32,818 bases of DNA from a virus. The stretch spans positions 1 through 32,818 of the IMG/VR virus record IMGVR_UViG_3300017989_000290; one strand, 5' to 3'. Every line of letters begins with the position of its first letter. Within the stretch, counting starts at the first letter, position 1. Positions 1 through 9,455 of the stretch are shown piece after piece. The notes under the pieces were generated by a model. That model saw only the letters and a list, made by a program, of their open reading frames with translations. It was not told the origin of the DNA and searched no databases. Made by a program: the position numbers and the translations under genes.

Positions 1-3000
1 AGCATAACCCTCTACCCCATGATCACCCCAGCCATAAGCAACTGCGGCCCAGTTAGTATATCCTTCCACGTCATCGACAAGGTTTGAAACGAGAGCCAAG
101 TCTGCCAAAGTAGAGTAGTCATTGGTGCCGTGGTCTCCCCAGTCATATGCCGTCTTCGCCCAGTTGGTATATCCCTCAACCGCAGCAACCTGGCTCGAGA
201 CAACGTTCAGAGAAGCGTTTGTAACATATCCATTGGTTCCATGATCTCCCCATCCATAGGCTGTGGCGGCATAGTTCGTGTATCCCTCAAGTGTGTCGAC
301 AAGGTTCGAGACGAGAGCCAATGCGGCAAGGGTCGCGTAATCGTTGGTGCTATGATCCCCCCACAGGTATGCTGCGGCCGCTCTATTTGTGTATCCCTGT
401 AATGCAGTGATATCTGTAGCGGATCCGTAGCCATTCGTACTGTGGTCTCCCCACCCGTAGGCTGTCGCCACCCTGGACGTGTAGCCCTGCAACGTCACCA
501 CGAGATTGGACACGACGTTAAGGGATGCATTTGTCGTATAGGTATTCGTTCCGTGATCCCCCCAACCATAGGCGGTTGCCACTCGAGTCGTGTATCCCTC
601 CAAGACTACGACCTGATTCGAGAGCACGTCGAGTCTTGTCACGGCAACGTAGTTGCTGATATCGGCCCAATGAAACGTTGTCCCGTCAGACGAAAGCAGG
701 AAGCGCAGTTGCGAATGCGTGTTCGTGACACGCAGTCCACTCGCAGGCAGGTTTGTGCCGTTGGCAAGGTTGCCGTAGTAGTCCCCGTAATGCGTCCCGT
801 GATAGGTGCCTCCCGTCGCTACAGCACTACCCTGGAACTCAAGATCACCGTAGACAAGCATGTGCTTGTACTGCATGCTCACGCCTGACTTGTACATGCT
901 AAGAAATGGCGTGTCGACGCCGAGCGAGACATACCCGGACCCGCCACCAGTCGCAGACCTCACCATCTGCGTGATGCTCCCGAAGCCAGAACTACCGAGC
1001 CCGACTTTGATGTTGATATTGCCTGTCTTTTCATCTGCCGGCACTGTCAGATTGATATCGCCTGATCGTCCGATAGCCCCACCGCTTCCGCTCTCAACGT
1101 TCATATCGCCGCCCCAGTCGCCGGACCCGGTATCGGTTGTATGCCCGCCACGTATCGTCGTTGCCTTACCATCTCCGCTTGATACGTCATGTCCATGGAT
1201 GGATACTGCGTCAGCGGCCTCGAATTCTGTGCCAAAGTTCGTCAGGGATCCGCCTACGGCATCGATTCCACCGGCAACAGTGAGCTTGTTCGTTATCGTG
1301 ACAGCCCCAACATTGACGGATTCTGCATTGGTCAAGGCCTGTCCGCCGAAGTTGGCGGTAGCGCCAAGCGCCCCGCTGAACTGAAACGATCCTTTCACGT
1401 CCAGCATAGAGGACGGCGTTTCTCCGGCCGCACCGTTGATTACAACGCCATTTGACGAAACGACAATCCAGTCATTCGTCCCGGCTCGCACGATGCTCTG
1501 TCCTGCCGTCTGTGCCGCCTTGAGCACTGCGTCACCCCTGGTCCCGCTGTTTGTGCCTGACACCCCGTACAGGCCGAAGAATGGCCCATTTGTGCCCGTT
1601 GACGGTCCGACGTGCATCAATAGCTCGTTTGTAGTGCTCTGGCCGTACCACTCGATGTCGCCAGACGCCACGATGTCGCCGGCGTATGTCATGCCGCCTG
1701 TGATGGCTGCGCCGCTCTGCACGGCCAGGCCCCCGGTCAGCAATACCGGCACCGCCGTCGTGGATCCCTCAGAGCATACGTCATTCAGCGAAAAGGCGTT
1801 TGTCTGCACATATGATGCGATGTTGGTCCCGTCAATGTAGATTTCGTCACTTACGTACAGCCGATGTACTGACGCGTCGCCGGACAGCACTTCCTTGACC
1901 GTGACATCATCGATATAGACACTATCAGACGACGGGGTAACGCGCATCATGAGTCCTGCGGTCGTTTTCACTGGAAAAACAGCCGAGAAATAGCCGGATG
2001 CACCGCTTGACCACGTATTGGTCACGCCGCCCATGGTAATGATGATCGTCTCGCTTGAGTCAGATGTCGTGCGCTTCGCCTCTACCTTGTACAGCTTGTT
2101 TCGGACCACGTCTACAGCGTTGCTAGGCGTTATGGTGGATAGCTGGCCAATAGGGCAATAGATCTGATTCGCGCTATACGTGGCGTTCGTCAGATTCCAT
2201 CCGGCCTCGGACCCTGTAAACGTCCCATTGACTGTCAGATTCGTGCTGACATTGCCGGAATTCCCAACAACGATCTCAGAGAAAGTGTTCGATCCTGTCG
2301 TTAGGTATCCAGCATCAGCATGGTCGCCCCATGCGTATGCGGTGTTTCCGTTGTCCGCCTTCGTGGTGATCGTGTTAGACACGGCCGCCCAGTACGGATC
2401 GGACTCACCGTCCCAGGCTACTGAGTCCATCAGGTTCGAGAACGTCATGAAGAACGAAATGTCCGCATTGGTAAAGATCGCCCCGCCGAGATTAAGCACC
2501 CCATTTGTCGATATTGACCACAACGTGGATCCTGTCTTCATGTTGGTCAGCTTCATCTTACCGCTGTCGCTGCCGTCGACATACCATCGCCAGTGTTCCC
2601 CGTGGACAACGAGGTCAAGACCGGCGTCATTTGCCGCATTATTGGTTGTCTGCACACGGACGTACGCGCTGCCGTTTGTGTCCGCAACATGGAGTTCCAC
2701 TACCGGCGCCATGCCAACACCAATATTGCTCTTTGCAAATAGCTTGTCGGCTACCACTTCCCCGTCATAGGCAACAGTGCCTGTGCTCGTATCTGTGACA
2801 AGCGTACAATCTCTCAAGCGCAGCGTTCCGGCACTATTTACCACATCGGAAGATCCACCCTCAAAAATGCAATTTTCCGCGTATAGATAGGCGTCACCGT
2901 TGCTTGCCAATGCGCCATCGGTTGTCCCGTAGACAGTGCAGTTATACATGTGCAGCGTGTTGTCATTCGACGCGCTGTTATCATAGGACCTAACGCCATA

Positions 3001-4449
3001 CGTGTTTGCCCCCGCCTGTGCGTCTATTCGCGTCCCAAAGCAGTACAAATGCGTCGCCGCTTCTGCCGTGCTCTGATTCTCATGAATCACACCGTACGCA
3101 GCCGTACTCCCAGTAACCTTCACCTTGCAGTCGCGAATCTCTCCGCTTGCGTCCAAAAAGCGCATGCCAGTTTGGGCGCCAAGATGCGTATTGTGCAGTA
3201 CATCAACGTTTTCAATTATTACGCCAGTCAGGACAGTGCCGGCCGACCCGTCAACAAGTATTCCGGTCCCACCGCTCGAGGTGATATCAAGCGTTATGTT
3301 CCTTACGGTGCATGTGCTAGCCGTGATGTGGATGTAGTTCTTGGAGTCAGTTATTGACATGATCTTGGTCAGGCCCTTGCCTGCGCCGATCAGAGAAATG
3401 CTCTCCGTGATGTCGATGTCGTCTGTGATCGTGTATGTCCCGGCCGCCAGCATGAGGCAATCACCGGCTTCAGCCGCAGCCACTACTGTTTCAATATCGT
3501 TCGTCAGCGCCACGTATACGACATTCGCCGGCGCGATTTCCAAAACGGAAAGCGGCCCGTTGGTGCCGATGCCAACGCTTCCGCCTGTGTCAATGTAGAT
3601 ACCCTCTGCGGCGTCCTGGTCGGCGTGTATGTGCAGCGTTGTGCCATCCCCGTAATACCCAGAAGCGTTTGTAGCCGGAAAGGTGCCGTGATTCAGGTTG
3701 CTTGTCATAGCCCGGGACCCATCGATCTTTAGAAACGTGAGATCTTCGGCCTCGTATGTCGATACGATGTTGTTGCTTTGGTTGTTGAGTAGCGTGTCAA
3801 TCTGATTCGTGCTGTAGCTGCTTCCGGCGTAGTTCGTCTTGAAACTGACGGCCAGATTGTTATTTGTCCAATGCACAAAGTTCGTCGTTCCTTCCGTGAA
3901 GGTTGCAAACTGTAGATCATTGGTCCCCCATGGCAGCGTTCCGGTCGATGTAATCGTGTCCCAGTTGACGGTTGAGGTCATGGCGTTCGTTGAATGTGTT
4001 CCGCCAAGCGGGTTCTTGTCGATGATCGTCCGCCCATCTTTCCACGTGTATTGTTTCCCTGTGCTACGGATGCATATGACCTGCGAAAACAGACTTCCGC
4101 GTATTGCCGTGTCACCTGCCGTTAGCGGGAAGTCAACGTAGTTCGTCGCCGTGGATACGGTCCCTGTCGCGACAAACAGACTGACGCTTTCCTCTTCATT
4201 CGTGCCGATGCCGAACTTCCAAGTGTCATTTGTTGACGGAAACCAATCATCACCGTCATTGAACAGGTACGCGCGAACGATAGGCGTATCGTACTGATGC
4301 GTCGGGACTTCAAACGGATCGTCTTGGGACTGGATATCCAGGCGAATGTTGATCGTCGGATCATCGGACGCGGTGGCTGCGTTGCATCGAATCGCGCACA
4401 GTCCAAGCAGTGCTGCAAGTAGTAGTGTCAGTCTGGCTGTCTTCATCAT
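1..4449 (-). CDS. Large secreted-type phage tail fibre / adhesin, 3' end outside window
   Basis: An open frame of 1483 codons with no stop before the left edge, so the C-terminus is missing. Two consecutive ATGs (4449 and 4446) begin it. The N-terminus (MMKTARLTLLLAALLGLCA, then IRCNA) is a signal peptide, which is odd for a virion protein. Around residue 286 comes a fibre motif (GSVGIGTNG). Residues about 300-560 look like a right-handed beta-helix (pectate-lyase-like LMLAAGTYTITDDIDI followed by many short strands). A YAWGDH repeat lies near residue 705, and six YxWGDH repeats fill the last ~200 visible residues. Such repeats are common in phage tail fibres and host adhesins. It is the last gene of the tail module, so host binding is likely. 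The target is unknown. Confidence 0.8.
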   Translation of the reverse strand, partial: MMKTARLTLLLAALLGLCAIRCNAATASDDPTINIRLDIQSQDDPFEVPTHQYDTPIVRAYLFNDGDDWFPSTNDTWKFGIGTNEEESVSLFVATGTVSTATNYVDFPLTAGDTAIRGSLFSQVICIRSTGKQYTWKDGRTIIDKNPLGGTHSTNAMTSTVNWDTITSTGTLPWGTNDLQFATFTEGTTNFVHWTNNNLAVSFKTNYAGSSYSTNQIDTLLNNQSNNIVSTYEAEDLTFLKIDGSRAMTSNLNHGTFPATNASGYYGDGTTLHIHADQDAAEGIYIDTGGSVGIGTNGPLSVLEIAPANVVYVALTNDIETVVAAAEAGDCLMLAAGTYTITDDIDITESISLIGAGKGLTKIMSITDSKNYIHITASTCTVRNITLDITSSGGTGILVDGSAGTVLTGVIIENVDVLHNTHLGAQTGMRFLDASGEIRDCKVKVTGSTAAYGVIHENQSTAEAATHLYCFGTRIDAQAGANTYGVRSYDNSASNDNTLHMYNCTVYGTTDGALASNGDAYLYAENCIFEGGSSDVVNSAGTLRLRDCTLVTDTSTGTVAYDGEVVADKLFAKSNIGVGMAPVVELHVADTNGSAYVRVQTTNNAANDAGLDLVVHGEHWRWYVDGSDSGKMKLTNMKTGSTLWSISTNGVLNLGGAIFTNADISFFMTFSNLMDSVAWDGESDPYWAAVSNTITTKADNGNTAYAWGDHADAGYLTTGSNTFSEIVVGNSGNVSTNLTVNGTFTGSEAGWNLTNATYSANQIYCPIGQLSTITPSNAVDVVRNKLYKVEAKRTTSDSSETIIITMGGVTNTWSSGASGYFSAVFPVKTTAGLMMRVTPSSDSVYIDDVTVKEVLSGDASVHRLYVSDEIYIDGTNIASYVQTNAFSLNDVCSEGSTTAVPVLLTGGLAVQSGAAITGGMTYAGDIVASGDIEWYGQSTTNELLMHVGPSTGTNGPFFGLYGVSGTNSGTRGDAVLKAAQTAGQSIVRAGTNDWIVVSSNGVVINGAAGETPSSMLDVKGSFQFSGALGATANFGGQALTNAESVNVGAVTITNKLTVAGGIDAVGGSLTNFGTEFEAADAVSIHGHDVSSGDGKATTIRGGHTTDTGSGDWGGDMNVESGSGGAIGRSGDINLTVPADEKTGNINIKVGLGSSGFGSITQMVRSATGGGSGYVSLGVDTPFLSMYKSGVSMQYKHMLVYGDLEFQGSAVATGGTYHGTHYGDYYGNLANGTNLPASGLRVTNTHSQLRFLLSSDGTTFHWADISNYVAVTRLDVLSNQVVVLEGYTTRVATAYGWGDHGTNTYTTNASLNVVSNLVVTLQGYTSRVATAYGWGDHSTNGYGSATDITALQGYTNRAAAAYLWGDHSTNDYATLAALALVSNLVDTLEGYTNYAATAYGWGDHGTNGYVTNASLNVVSSQVAAVEGYTNWAKTAYDWGDHGTNDYSTLADLALVSNLVDDVEGYTNWAAVAYGWGDHGVEGYA
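13..580 (-). repeat. Six tandem YxWGDH(G/S)TNxY protein repeats
   Basis: Within the fibre gene, six units encode variants of AYGWGDHGTNGY followed by a helix-like LxxVSNLVxTLEGYT segment. They sit near positions 20, 132, 241, 350, 440 and 554, mostly at 90-114 base spacing. The DNA copies diverge at third positions, so the repeat is maintained as protein rather than as a recent DNA duplication. A seventh, isolated copy lies near 2320. The series continues past the left edge. Confidence 0.85.
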
Positions 4450-4458
4450 ACCCCCGCT

Positions 4459-5928
4459 TTATACGTAGGCGAATACCCATTCAAATGTTGTCCAGAATTC
4501 CGCCTTGATCTGGTATCCATACCAGTCTATTTCAGAAAGTGCCGGTTCTGAACTCCCTTCCGGCACGCCCGAATCAAAGTACGGATCCACAGCCCCGCCG
4601 GCCTGGTCCCAAGTCACGCTGCGGCTTGCTGCCGTCTGCCATGATGTATCGGCCGCCACACGGGCGAGCAGTCCAGCAGCAGATACGCCAAGCTCCGAAT
4701 TCACGTCTCGATAGTTCATTGTCGCACCATCGATCGAGTCAGGCGTTTCTGATATAAAATAACACGCAGCCTTATGCAAGTAGCTGTTGTTTAATCCCTG
4801 AACGATTGCTTCTCCGTATGCAAGAGTCGATAGCGCAAAATACACATAATAATTCTCCGGCGATTGTCCGTGGAAGAATACCGCAGCCACATGCCGAGCC
4901 ACATAATCCTCAGTGATAGATGCCGAGACAGGGTTGTCGTCGACGCACTCAGCGTCATCATGGTCGTGAGAATCCCACAGCGTCGAACTCTTTGTCCCAG
5001 CCGATCCATTCCATTGCCTGCGGTACTCGGACGAATGATTGTATGTGTCCCACATTTCGAGCGAAGGCGTCTCATGCGTAGTTTCGGCGCTCCCCCCAAG
5101 TTGGCTGTCAACATGCTTTGCTGTGTACCGCAGAAAACTCATTGCGTCTTGTAGATCCTCTATGAGCCACGGACCTATAATGTCGCCTGCCTGGCAATAG
5201 CCATAACTCCAACCGCTCGCCGGGTATCCAGACATCGTCGTACGGCGACGCGGATAATTCTGCCCGTTCGTGACGTTCTGCCAAACATCTGACGCAGTCG
5301 CATAAGTCGGAATGCTACCATCCGATGAACCGTCATAGTTTGGCATACTCGTTGGAGGACTGCCGTAGCTGCCAAGGTCCATCCAATAATGCTTGCGAGA
5401 AACACTTTCTGATATGAGATCTTCGATTAGTTCCTGCTTTTCGCAGAAATAAGCAGCGGCCTGAATGTCATCTCCAGGGACAGTCGCCACAGCACTCAGC
5501 GTCGAGTAATTCTGTCCGTATGTTAAAAAGCCTTCGACTGCACCCGTACTCGTGTTCACCAGGTTTCCGTCTGCATCAGCTCGCCAGTATCGCCACGGAT
5601 AATAGCCATATGCGAATGTTCTAAATACGGGACGCCAACCATGCTCATTCCGAAGTGGGGCATGCGGGAATACTCCGCCCAAATGCACTTGATTCCCTGT
5701 AATCGTTCCAAATGGTGCATTTTGTATTGACAGCCATGAAGATCCATTCCACCAATAAGAATACGAACACGTCAAGGTCGTATTCTGCACCCACTGAGTT
5801 GAATCTATGCGCCACTCAGCTATGCCACCAATAATGTCAAAACGCTCCTCGAGAGCATTCTCAAGTTCTTGGTAATACGTTACGTCCTGCATGTCGCTCG
5901 CACTTGTTATTGGGGTAAAGCTTGCCAT
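4459..5928 (-). CDS. Distal tail / virion protein of unknown function
   Basis: 489 residues. The frame is open further upstream, but the ATG at 5928 overlaps the stop of the preceding gene by one base (TGATG), the usual junction here, so MASFTPITS is the preferred start. The protein is rich in Trp, Tyr, Ser and Asn, without a signal peptide or membrane segment. It has acidic His-rich stretches (DSHDHDDAE) and many aromatic pairs. I recognise no family. Its place between tail-fibre-type genes, 9 bases before the large fibre, suggests a tail-tip, baseplate or fibre-connecting role. That is inference from position. Confidence 0.7.
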   Translation of the reverse strand: MASFTPITSASDMQDVTYYQELENALEERFDIIGGIAEWRIDSTQWVQNTTLTCSYSYWWNGSSWLSIQNAPFGTITGNQVHLGGVFPHAPLRNEHGWRPVFRTFAYGYYPWRYWRADADGNLVNTSTGAVEGFLTYGQNYSTLSAVATVPGDDIQAAAYFCEKQELIEDLISESVSRKHYWMDLGSYGSPPTSMPNYDGSSDGSIPTYATASDVWQNVTNGQNYPRRRTTMSGYPASGWSYGYCQAGDIIGPWLIEDLQDAMSFLRYTAKHVDSQLGGSAETTHETPSLEMWDTYNHSSEYRRQWNGSAGTKSSTLWDSHDHDDAECVDDNPVSASITEDYVARHVAAVFFHGQSPENYYVYFALSTLAYGEAIVQGLNNSYLHKAACYFISETPDSIDGATMNYRDVNSELGVSAAGLLARVAADTSWQTAASRSVTWDQAGGAVDPYFDSGVPEGSSEPALSEIDWYGYQIKAEFWTTFEWVFAYV

Positions 5929-6536
5929 CAGTGAGCCCTCACCCAGTCCCATGTCGCGCTGCCAGAATCTGCATCGAGTTGCAGCACCATGTATTGACTC
6001 TTGCCGCTTGAACTCGGCAATCCGCCAATAGCCGTCGCCGCGACCCATGTCGGCGCACTTGCGGCCCCATTCGATTGTAGTATCTGCCCGGAACTTCCGG
6101 CGCCGATCGTTGTCCATGCCGTGTCATACCAAAGCATGTCCCCCTGGGTCCCGGACGGAAGCCCGGTCCCAAGCTCGAAAGACGTTTCTGCCGCGTTTAC
6201 CACAATTGCCTTTGTCGCATCCCCGGCGCCAACACCAAGCGCGTCAAACAGCACTTTTGTCAATAGATGCTCCCAGGACGCATCATCCGTCCCGTTCGAC
6301 ATGAGCACGTATCCGTCAGTACCTGCGCCGTGTGGTGGCAGAAAATCATTGCCTTCCTCGTCGGTGTTCAGTTCGATAGTCCACGGATCGGACAAGCTGG
6401 GATCCGCACTCTTGGAAATGGAAATGTTTCGGCCAGTGATGGTGTTGAATATCTTCGCGACGGTATTGTACCATTCGGCAGGGACGTTGCATACAACCCC
6501 ACCGTCAGGAAAATCATCTTTAAGCGGCCACGTCAT
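5928..6536 (-). CDS. Tail fibre / tip protein with GxVLxSNGxxxxxW repeats
   Basis: 202 residues starting at MTWPLKDDF. The ATG overlaps the previous stop as ATGA. Repeated motifs of the kind GTDGYVLMSNGTDDASWEH, GTQGDMLWYDTAWTTIG and GQILQSNGAASAPTWVAA are typical of phage fibre or tip proteins that build small beta domains. Length and position suggest a short fibre or a fibre-attachment protein in the distal tail. The next gene is coupled to it by a one-base overlap. Confidence 0.7.
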   Translation of the reverse strand: MTWPLKDDFPDGGVVCNVPAEWYNTVAKIFNTITGRNISISKSADPSLSDPWTIELNTDEEGNDFLPPHGAGTDGYVLMSNGTDDASWEHLLTKVLFDALGVGAGDATKAIVVNAAETSFELGTGLPSGTQGDMLWYDTAWTTIGAGSSGQILQSNGAASAPTWVAATAIGGLPSSSGKSQYMVLQLDADSGSATWDWVRAH

Positions 6537-6826
6537 GACCAAGTGCCTTTCACGTCGCATGTGACGAACACAGCGTATCCATCCGCCTTATTTTGCCGCA
6601 CAGATTTCGATGCAACAACATTTGTCTGCCCGTTGAATGTGGACGCCGCAGCATCCGCCGTCGTTTGATCCATGGCAGGATACTTGTTGGTGTAGATCGT
6701 TCTGGTCCTGGATTCTTGACCGGTCACATAGAACACTCCGTTAAGGAAATACCCTTTCCACTGGTATTCGGTCAGGTATTCCGTGCTCATCCGGATCGGA
6801 TCCGGCAACGATGTCAACCAACTCAT
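6533..6826 (-). CDS. Small tail-module protein, hypothetical
   Basis: 97 residues beginning MSWLTSLPDPIRMSTEY. It starts one base after the tape-measure stop and ends in an ATGA overlap with the next gene. It is soluble and Tyr/Thr-rich, with no motif I recognise. Directly after the tape measure, phages often encode distal tail or tip components, so a small tail-completion or tip role is possible. This is placement only. Confidence 0.65.
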   Translation of the reverse strand: MSWLTSLPDPIRMSTEYLTEYQWKGYFLNGVFYVTGQESRTRTIYTNKYPAMDQTTADAAASTFNGQTNVVASKSVRQNKADGYAVFVTCDVKGTWS

Positions 6827-6827
6827 A

Positions 6828-8468
6828 TCAAGCCTCTTTCATGGTCAGGAGTTCTTGCAGCATCTCCTTGAGGCCGGCCGTGTTTTTGGCGATGTCAGTC
6901 AGGGCCTTCTGCGCCTCTTCTTCTTTTGCCCTGGCCTGGTACACGCGCCATGCCGCCCGTTCTTTGTCGGTCTGGAAAATCGCTTTGTCTAGGAATTCGG
7001 TCTCATATCCGGCCGCAGCATAGGCGGAAAAGCGGTCTTTGTACTGCTCGTACTCCGCTCTGGCCTTTTTCTCCTTTTCCTCTTCCTGTGCCCGTATCCG
7101 GAAAAGCGATGGGTCCTTGAATTCTTCCCACGCTTGAGCAGATGCAGACCGCGCGCGCTCGAATATGGCCTCCGCCGTCCCCTTTTCGGCCTGTGATTCC
7201 TTCAGAGCCTCGCGCCTGAGCCTTATCTCCGCGCGGATAGCCTTCTCTGCCAGCCGTTCTTGCTCCTTGGCCAACTTCTCAAGGGCTTTCGCCTGTTCCT
7301 TCTCTAGCTTCTCTGCCGCTTCCTTGGCACGCTTCTCGTCAATGACCTTTTGCTTTTCGGCAAGGTCGGCCATGATGGCCAATTGCTCTTGCTTCTTCGC
7401 TTCCTCGGCAGCAAGTTCCTTTTCGTGCTGGGCGCGGTCGAAGCGCTCGCGTGCAAGCATGCGTTCAAATTCTTTGTCTTCCGCTTCCTTTGCCCGGACA
7501 CCCTTCTGGCGTTCACGATATTCAGCAAAAGTGCCCGGGCCTATGTCCCCGTAATAACCAGCTATATCCTGTATTCCACGCTTCAGAGAGCCGAAAAACT
7601 CGGTCGTTGTCTTTATGACTCCGCCGACCTTCTTTAGCACATCAATGATGCCTTGCGCCCATTCGGTAAGAGTGCCATCCGCACGCAGATCTTTGAGCGC
7701 ATCAATTATCGCTTTTATATCATCTTTGGCAAGGTCCATGAATTCAGCACCCAAATCAGCCACGGCTAGCTTCCAATTGTCTTTGAGTGTCGAAGTGAGA
7801 CCTTCGCCAGTCTCGGAAAGCTCATCCATGCCGCCCTTTGCTTTCTCCATTTCTCTGGAGAGAACGGCCCAGATTTGCGCATTAGACGCGCCAGCCTTTG
7901 AGAGATCCTCAATCTCTCCGCGTGCTGAACCAGACAGGATTCCCATTTCCTGCAACCGCATGGCTGCTTCACCAAATGGGCGCCCGCTTGCTATGGCAGA
8001 ATAGGCCCTTCCAACCCAAAAGCTGACCTCTTGAATCTGTCGACCAGATACTGCCGCCGCGTCGCCCAACAACTCTAATGATGCCCGTCCCCCCATTACC
8101 CCGTCACTGAAGACAAGTAACTGTCGAGATGCCTGCGCAATATCCCCAAATTGGAATGGAGTGCGGGCAGAGAATTCCTGCAAATCCTTGATATGTGCCC
8201 GGGCGTCTTCAAGGTTCCCGAGCAGGATCTTGAATTGAGTCTCGTACCGCTCAAATTCAAAGGCCTGCTTTAGCGCATATCCGAGCGTCCCAGCTACAGC
8301 GGCCAGCCCTATAATCGCGCCTCTAACACTGAACAGCGACTTGACCATAGCCTTGGCCCGCTGGTCAATGTTCTGGCGCATCCCCTGGAATCTGGCATTG
8401 ATCCGAGCAATAGCCGCAGCGGTGGCGTCCTTGATCCGAATCCAAAAACTGAGTTCTTCTTGTGCCAT
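6828..8468 (-). CDS. Tail tape measure protein
   Basis: 546 residues. The N-terminal ~250 residues match the general pattern of tape-measure proteins: an amphipathic start, a hydrophobic Ala/Gly segment (AIIGLAAVAGTLGYALKQA, about residues 51-70), then a QFKILLGNLEDARAHIKDLQ / ARTPFQFGDI region found in many phage tail-length proteins. Residues about 320-470 are a long charged coiled coil rich in Glu, Lys and Ala. The protein sets tail length and lies in the tail lumen. At 546 residues it is short, which implies a modest tail. The ATG follows the preceding stop by two bases. Confidence 0.85.
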   Translation of the reverse strand: MAQEELSFWIRIKDATAAAIARINARFQGMRQNIDQRAKAMVKSLFSVRGAIIGLAAVAGTLGYALKQAFEFERYETQFKILLGNLEDARAHIKDLQEFSARTPFQFGDIAQASRQLLVFSDGVMGGRASLELLGDAAAVSGRQIQEVSFWVGRAYSAIASGRPFGEAAMRLQEMGILSGSARGEIEDLSKAGASNAQIWAVLSREMEKAKGGMDELSETGEGLTSTLKDNWKLAVADLGAEFMDLAKDDIKAIIDALKDLRADGTLTEWAQGIIDVLKKVGGVIKTTTEFFGSLKRGIQDIAGYYGDIGPGTFAEYRERQKGVRAKEAEDKEFERMLARERFDRAQHEKELAAEEAKKQEQLAIMADLAEKQKVIDEKRAKEAAEKLEKEQAKALEKLAKEQERLAEKAIRAEIRLRREALKESQAEKGTAEAIFERARSASAQAWEEFKDPSLFRIRAQEEEKEKKARAEYEQYKDRFSAYAAAGYETEFLDKAIFQTDKERAAWRVYQARAKEEEAQKALTDIAKNTAGLKEMLQELLTMKEA

Positions 8469-8470
8469 CG

Positions 8471-9313
8471 CTACGCCTTTTTGTCGGGCATCTGATTAGG
8501 GTTCCCGCCGTGATCCTTGATGATCTGAACGCGGGCTTTCGTCATATCCTTCACTGCTTCGCCGACTGGATCGCTCAGACGACTCGCACCGGGAGAACCG
8601 GCCATGGCGGCGTCGTGTGCAACTGCTTTCATGTACGATTGTGCGCATGCATCTTTTGACGTGCGCCACAGCCAGTATTCAGGGTCTGTTCCTGTGATCG
8701 ATGCGAGCTCATTGACGATTGTGTGCCAGTCAATGCCCTGGGGGAGTTCGGTCTCTTCCTCCGCGCGCTCTTCGGGCGTTTTCTTTTCTTCTTCTGGGAC
8801 AAAGACAGGCGGAAGCACTTCCTCGATCGCCGCATTGAGTTCTTTGTGCCCGCATGTCAGGCGTCGGGACCAGTGTTTGACTGCCGCCTTTGCTTCCTGG
8901 AAATCAATCAGGTCGGCCAGTGTCCGTCGTTCAGGAACGGAAAGCAGATCCGATATGACGTGCTTCACAAACCCCTTCGCTGTGACGATAGGGGTTTGGA
9001 GTCCGCGCCCGTGTGCCAGACAGAAGGCCAGCGCGTAATAGCGGATACTCCCACGAGTCTTGTCAAACCATGGGAGTCCGTATTCCTGCCACCAAGCGGA
9101 CGAGCCAGCCGTGAATGGCCACAGGTAGACGTTGCCCACCTTGACAGGCCGGTCCATCTGCGCGAGCCTTTCCCCGGCTGTGGGGTGTTCTACGGCGCGA
9201 CCGAGCTTGTCCAGCCACATGATTTCTTCGATTGTCGGTTCGATCAACCAATCCCGCCTAAGCTCTGCAATCTCTTGCGCCGCAGTCTTGCAGAGTTTAG
9301 GCTTGGCTATCAT
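8471..9313 (-). CDS. Tail assembly protein candidate before tape measure
   Basis: 280 residues from ATG 9313 (MIAKPKLCKT). A GTG at 9319 is an alternative start, but the CGAGGA sequence is better spaced for the ATG. Mid-protein there is an acidic Glu/Lys linker (EEEKKTPEERAEEETE). The C-terminus is charged. It lies directly before the tape measure and overlaps a 52-residue gene, the usual place of tail assembly chaperones. I see no clear homology, so the call rests on synteny. It could also be a structural tail protein. Confidence 0.6.
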   Translation of the reverse strand: MIAKPKLCKTAAQEIAELRRDWLIEPTIEEIMWLDKLGRAVEHPTAGERLAQMDRPVKVGNVYLWPFTAGSSAWWQEYGLPWFDKTRGSIRYYALAFCLAHGRGLQTPIVTAKGFVKHVISDLLSVPERRTLADLIDFQEAKAAVKHWSRRLTCGHKELNAAIEEVLPPVFVPEEEKKTPEERAEEETELPQGIDWHTIVNELASITGTDPEYWLWRTSKDACAQSYMKAVAHDAAMAGSPGASRLSDPVGEAVKDMTKARVQIIKDHGGNPNQMPDKKA

Positions 9314-9455
9314 CTCCACGAGTCCTCGGGCTAGGTTTGGCTATCAAGCTCTTGACTCTGGCGATAAGCTCGTTGCCTTCTTTCTCGTCAATGCTCTCAA
9401 CTCCGCGCAGATGGCCAAGCGCCTTTTTGACGTTATATCGATCAATATCCCTCAT
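9297..9455 (-). CDS. Small tail-chaperone-position protein (52 aa)
   Basis: A short frame starting MRDIDRYNVKKALGHLRG. It overlaps the tube-protein stop by 14 bases and the next gene start by 17-23 bases. It is charged and helical in character. Its position matches the first, short member of tail assembly chaperone pairs. The following frame would need a +1 or -2 shift, and no obvious slippery heptamer is present in the overlap, so separate translation by coupling is more likely. Confidence 0.55.
   Translation of the reverse strand: MRDIDRYNVKKALGHLRGVESIDEKEGNELIARVKSLIAKPSPRTRGDDSQA

Noticed and set aside
860-1840. Long plus-strand open frames opposite the fibre gene and other minus-strand genes
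   Set aside because: They are Pro/Ser/Arg-rich mirror frames with no family features, while the minus frames encode coherent proteins and coupled junctions.
9297-9319. Programmed frameshift joining the 52-aa and 280-aa tail genes
   Set aside because: The needed shift would be +1 or -2, no slippery heptamer is seen in the overlap, and the second gene has its own ribosome site.
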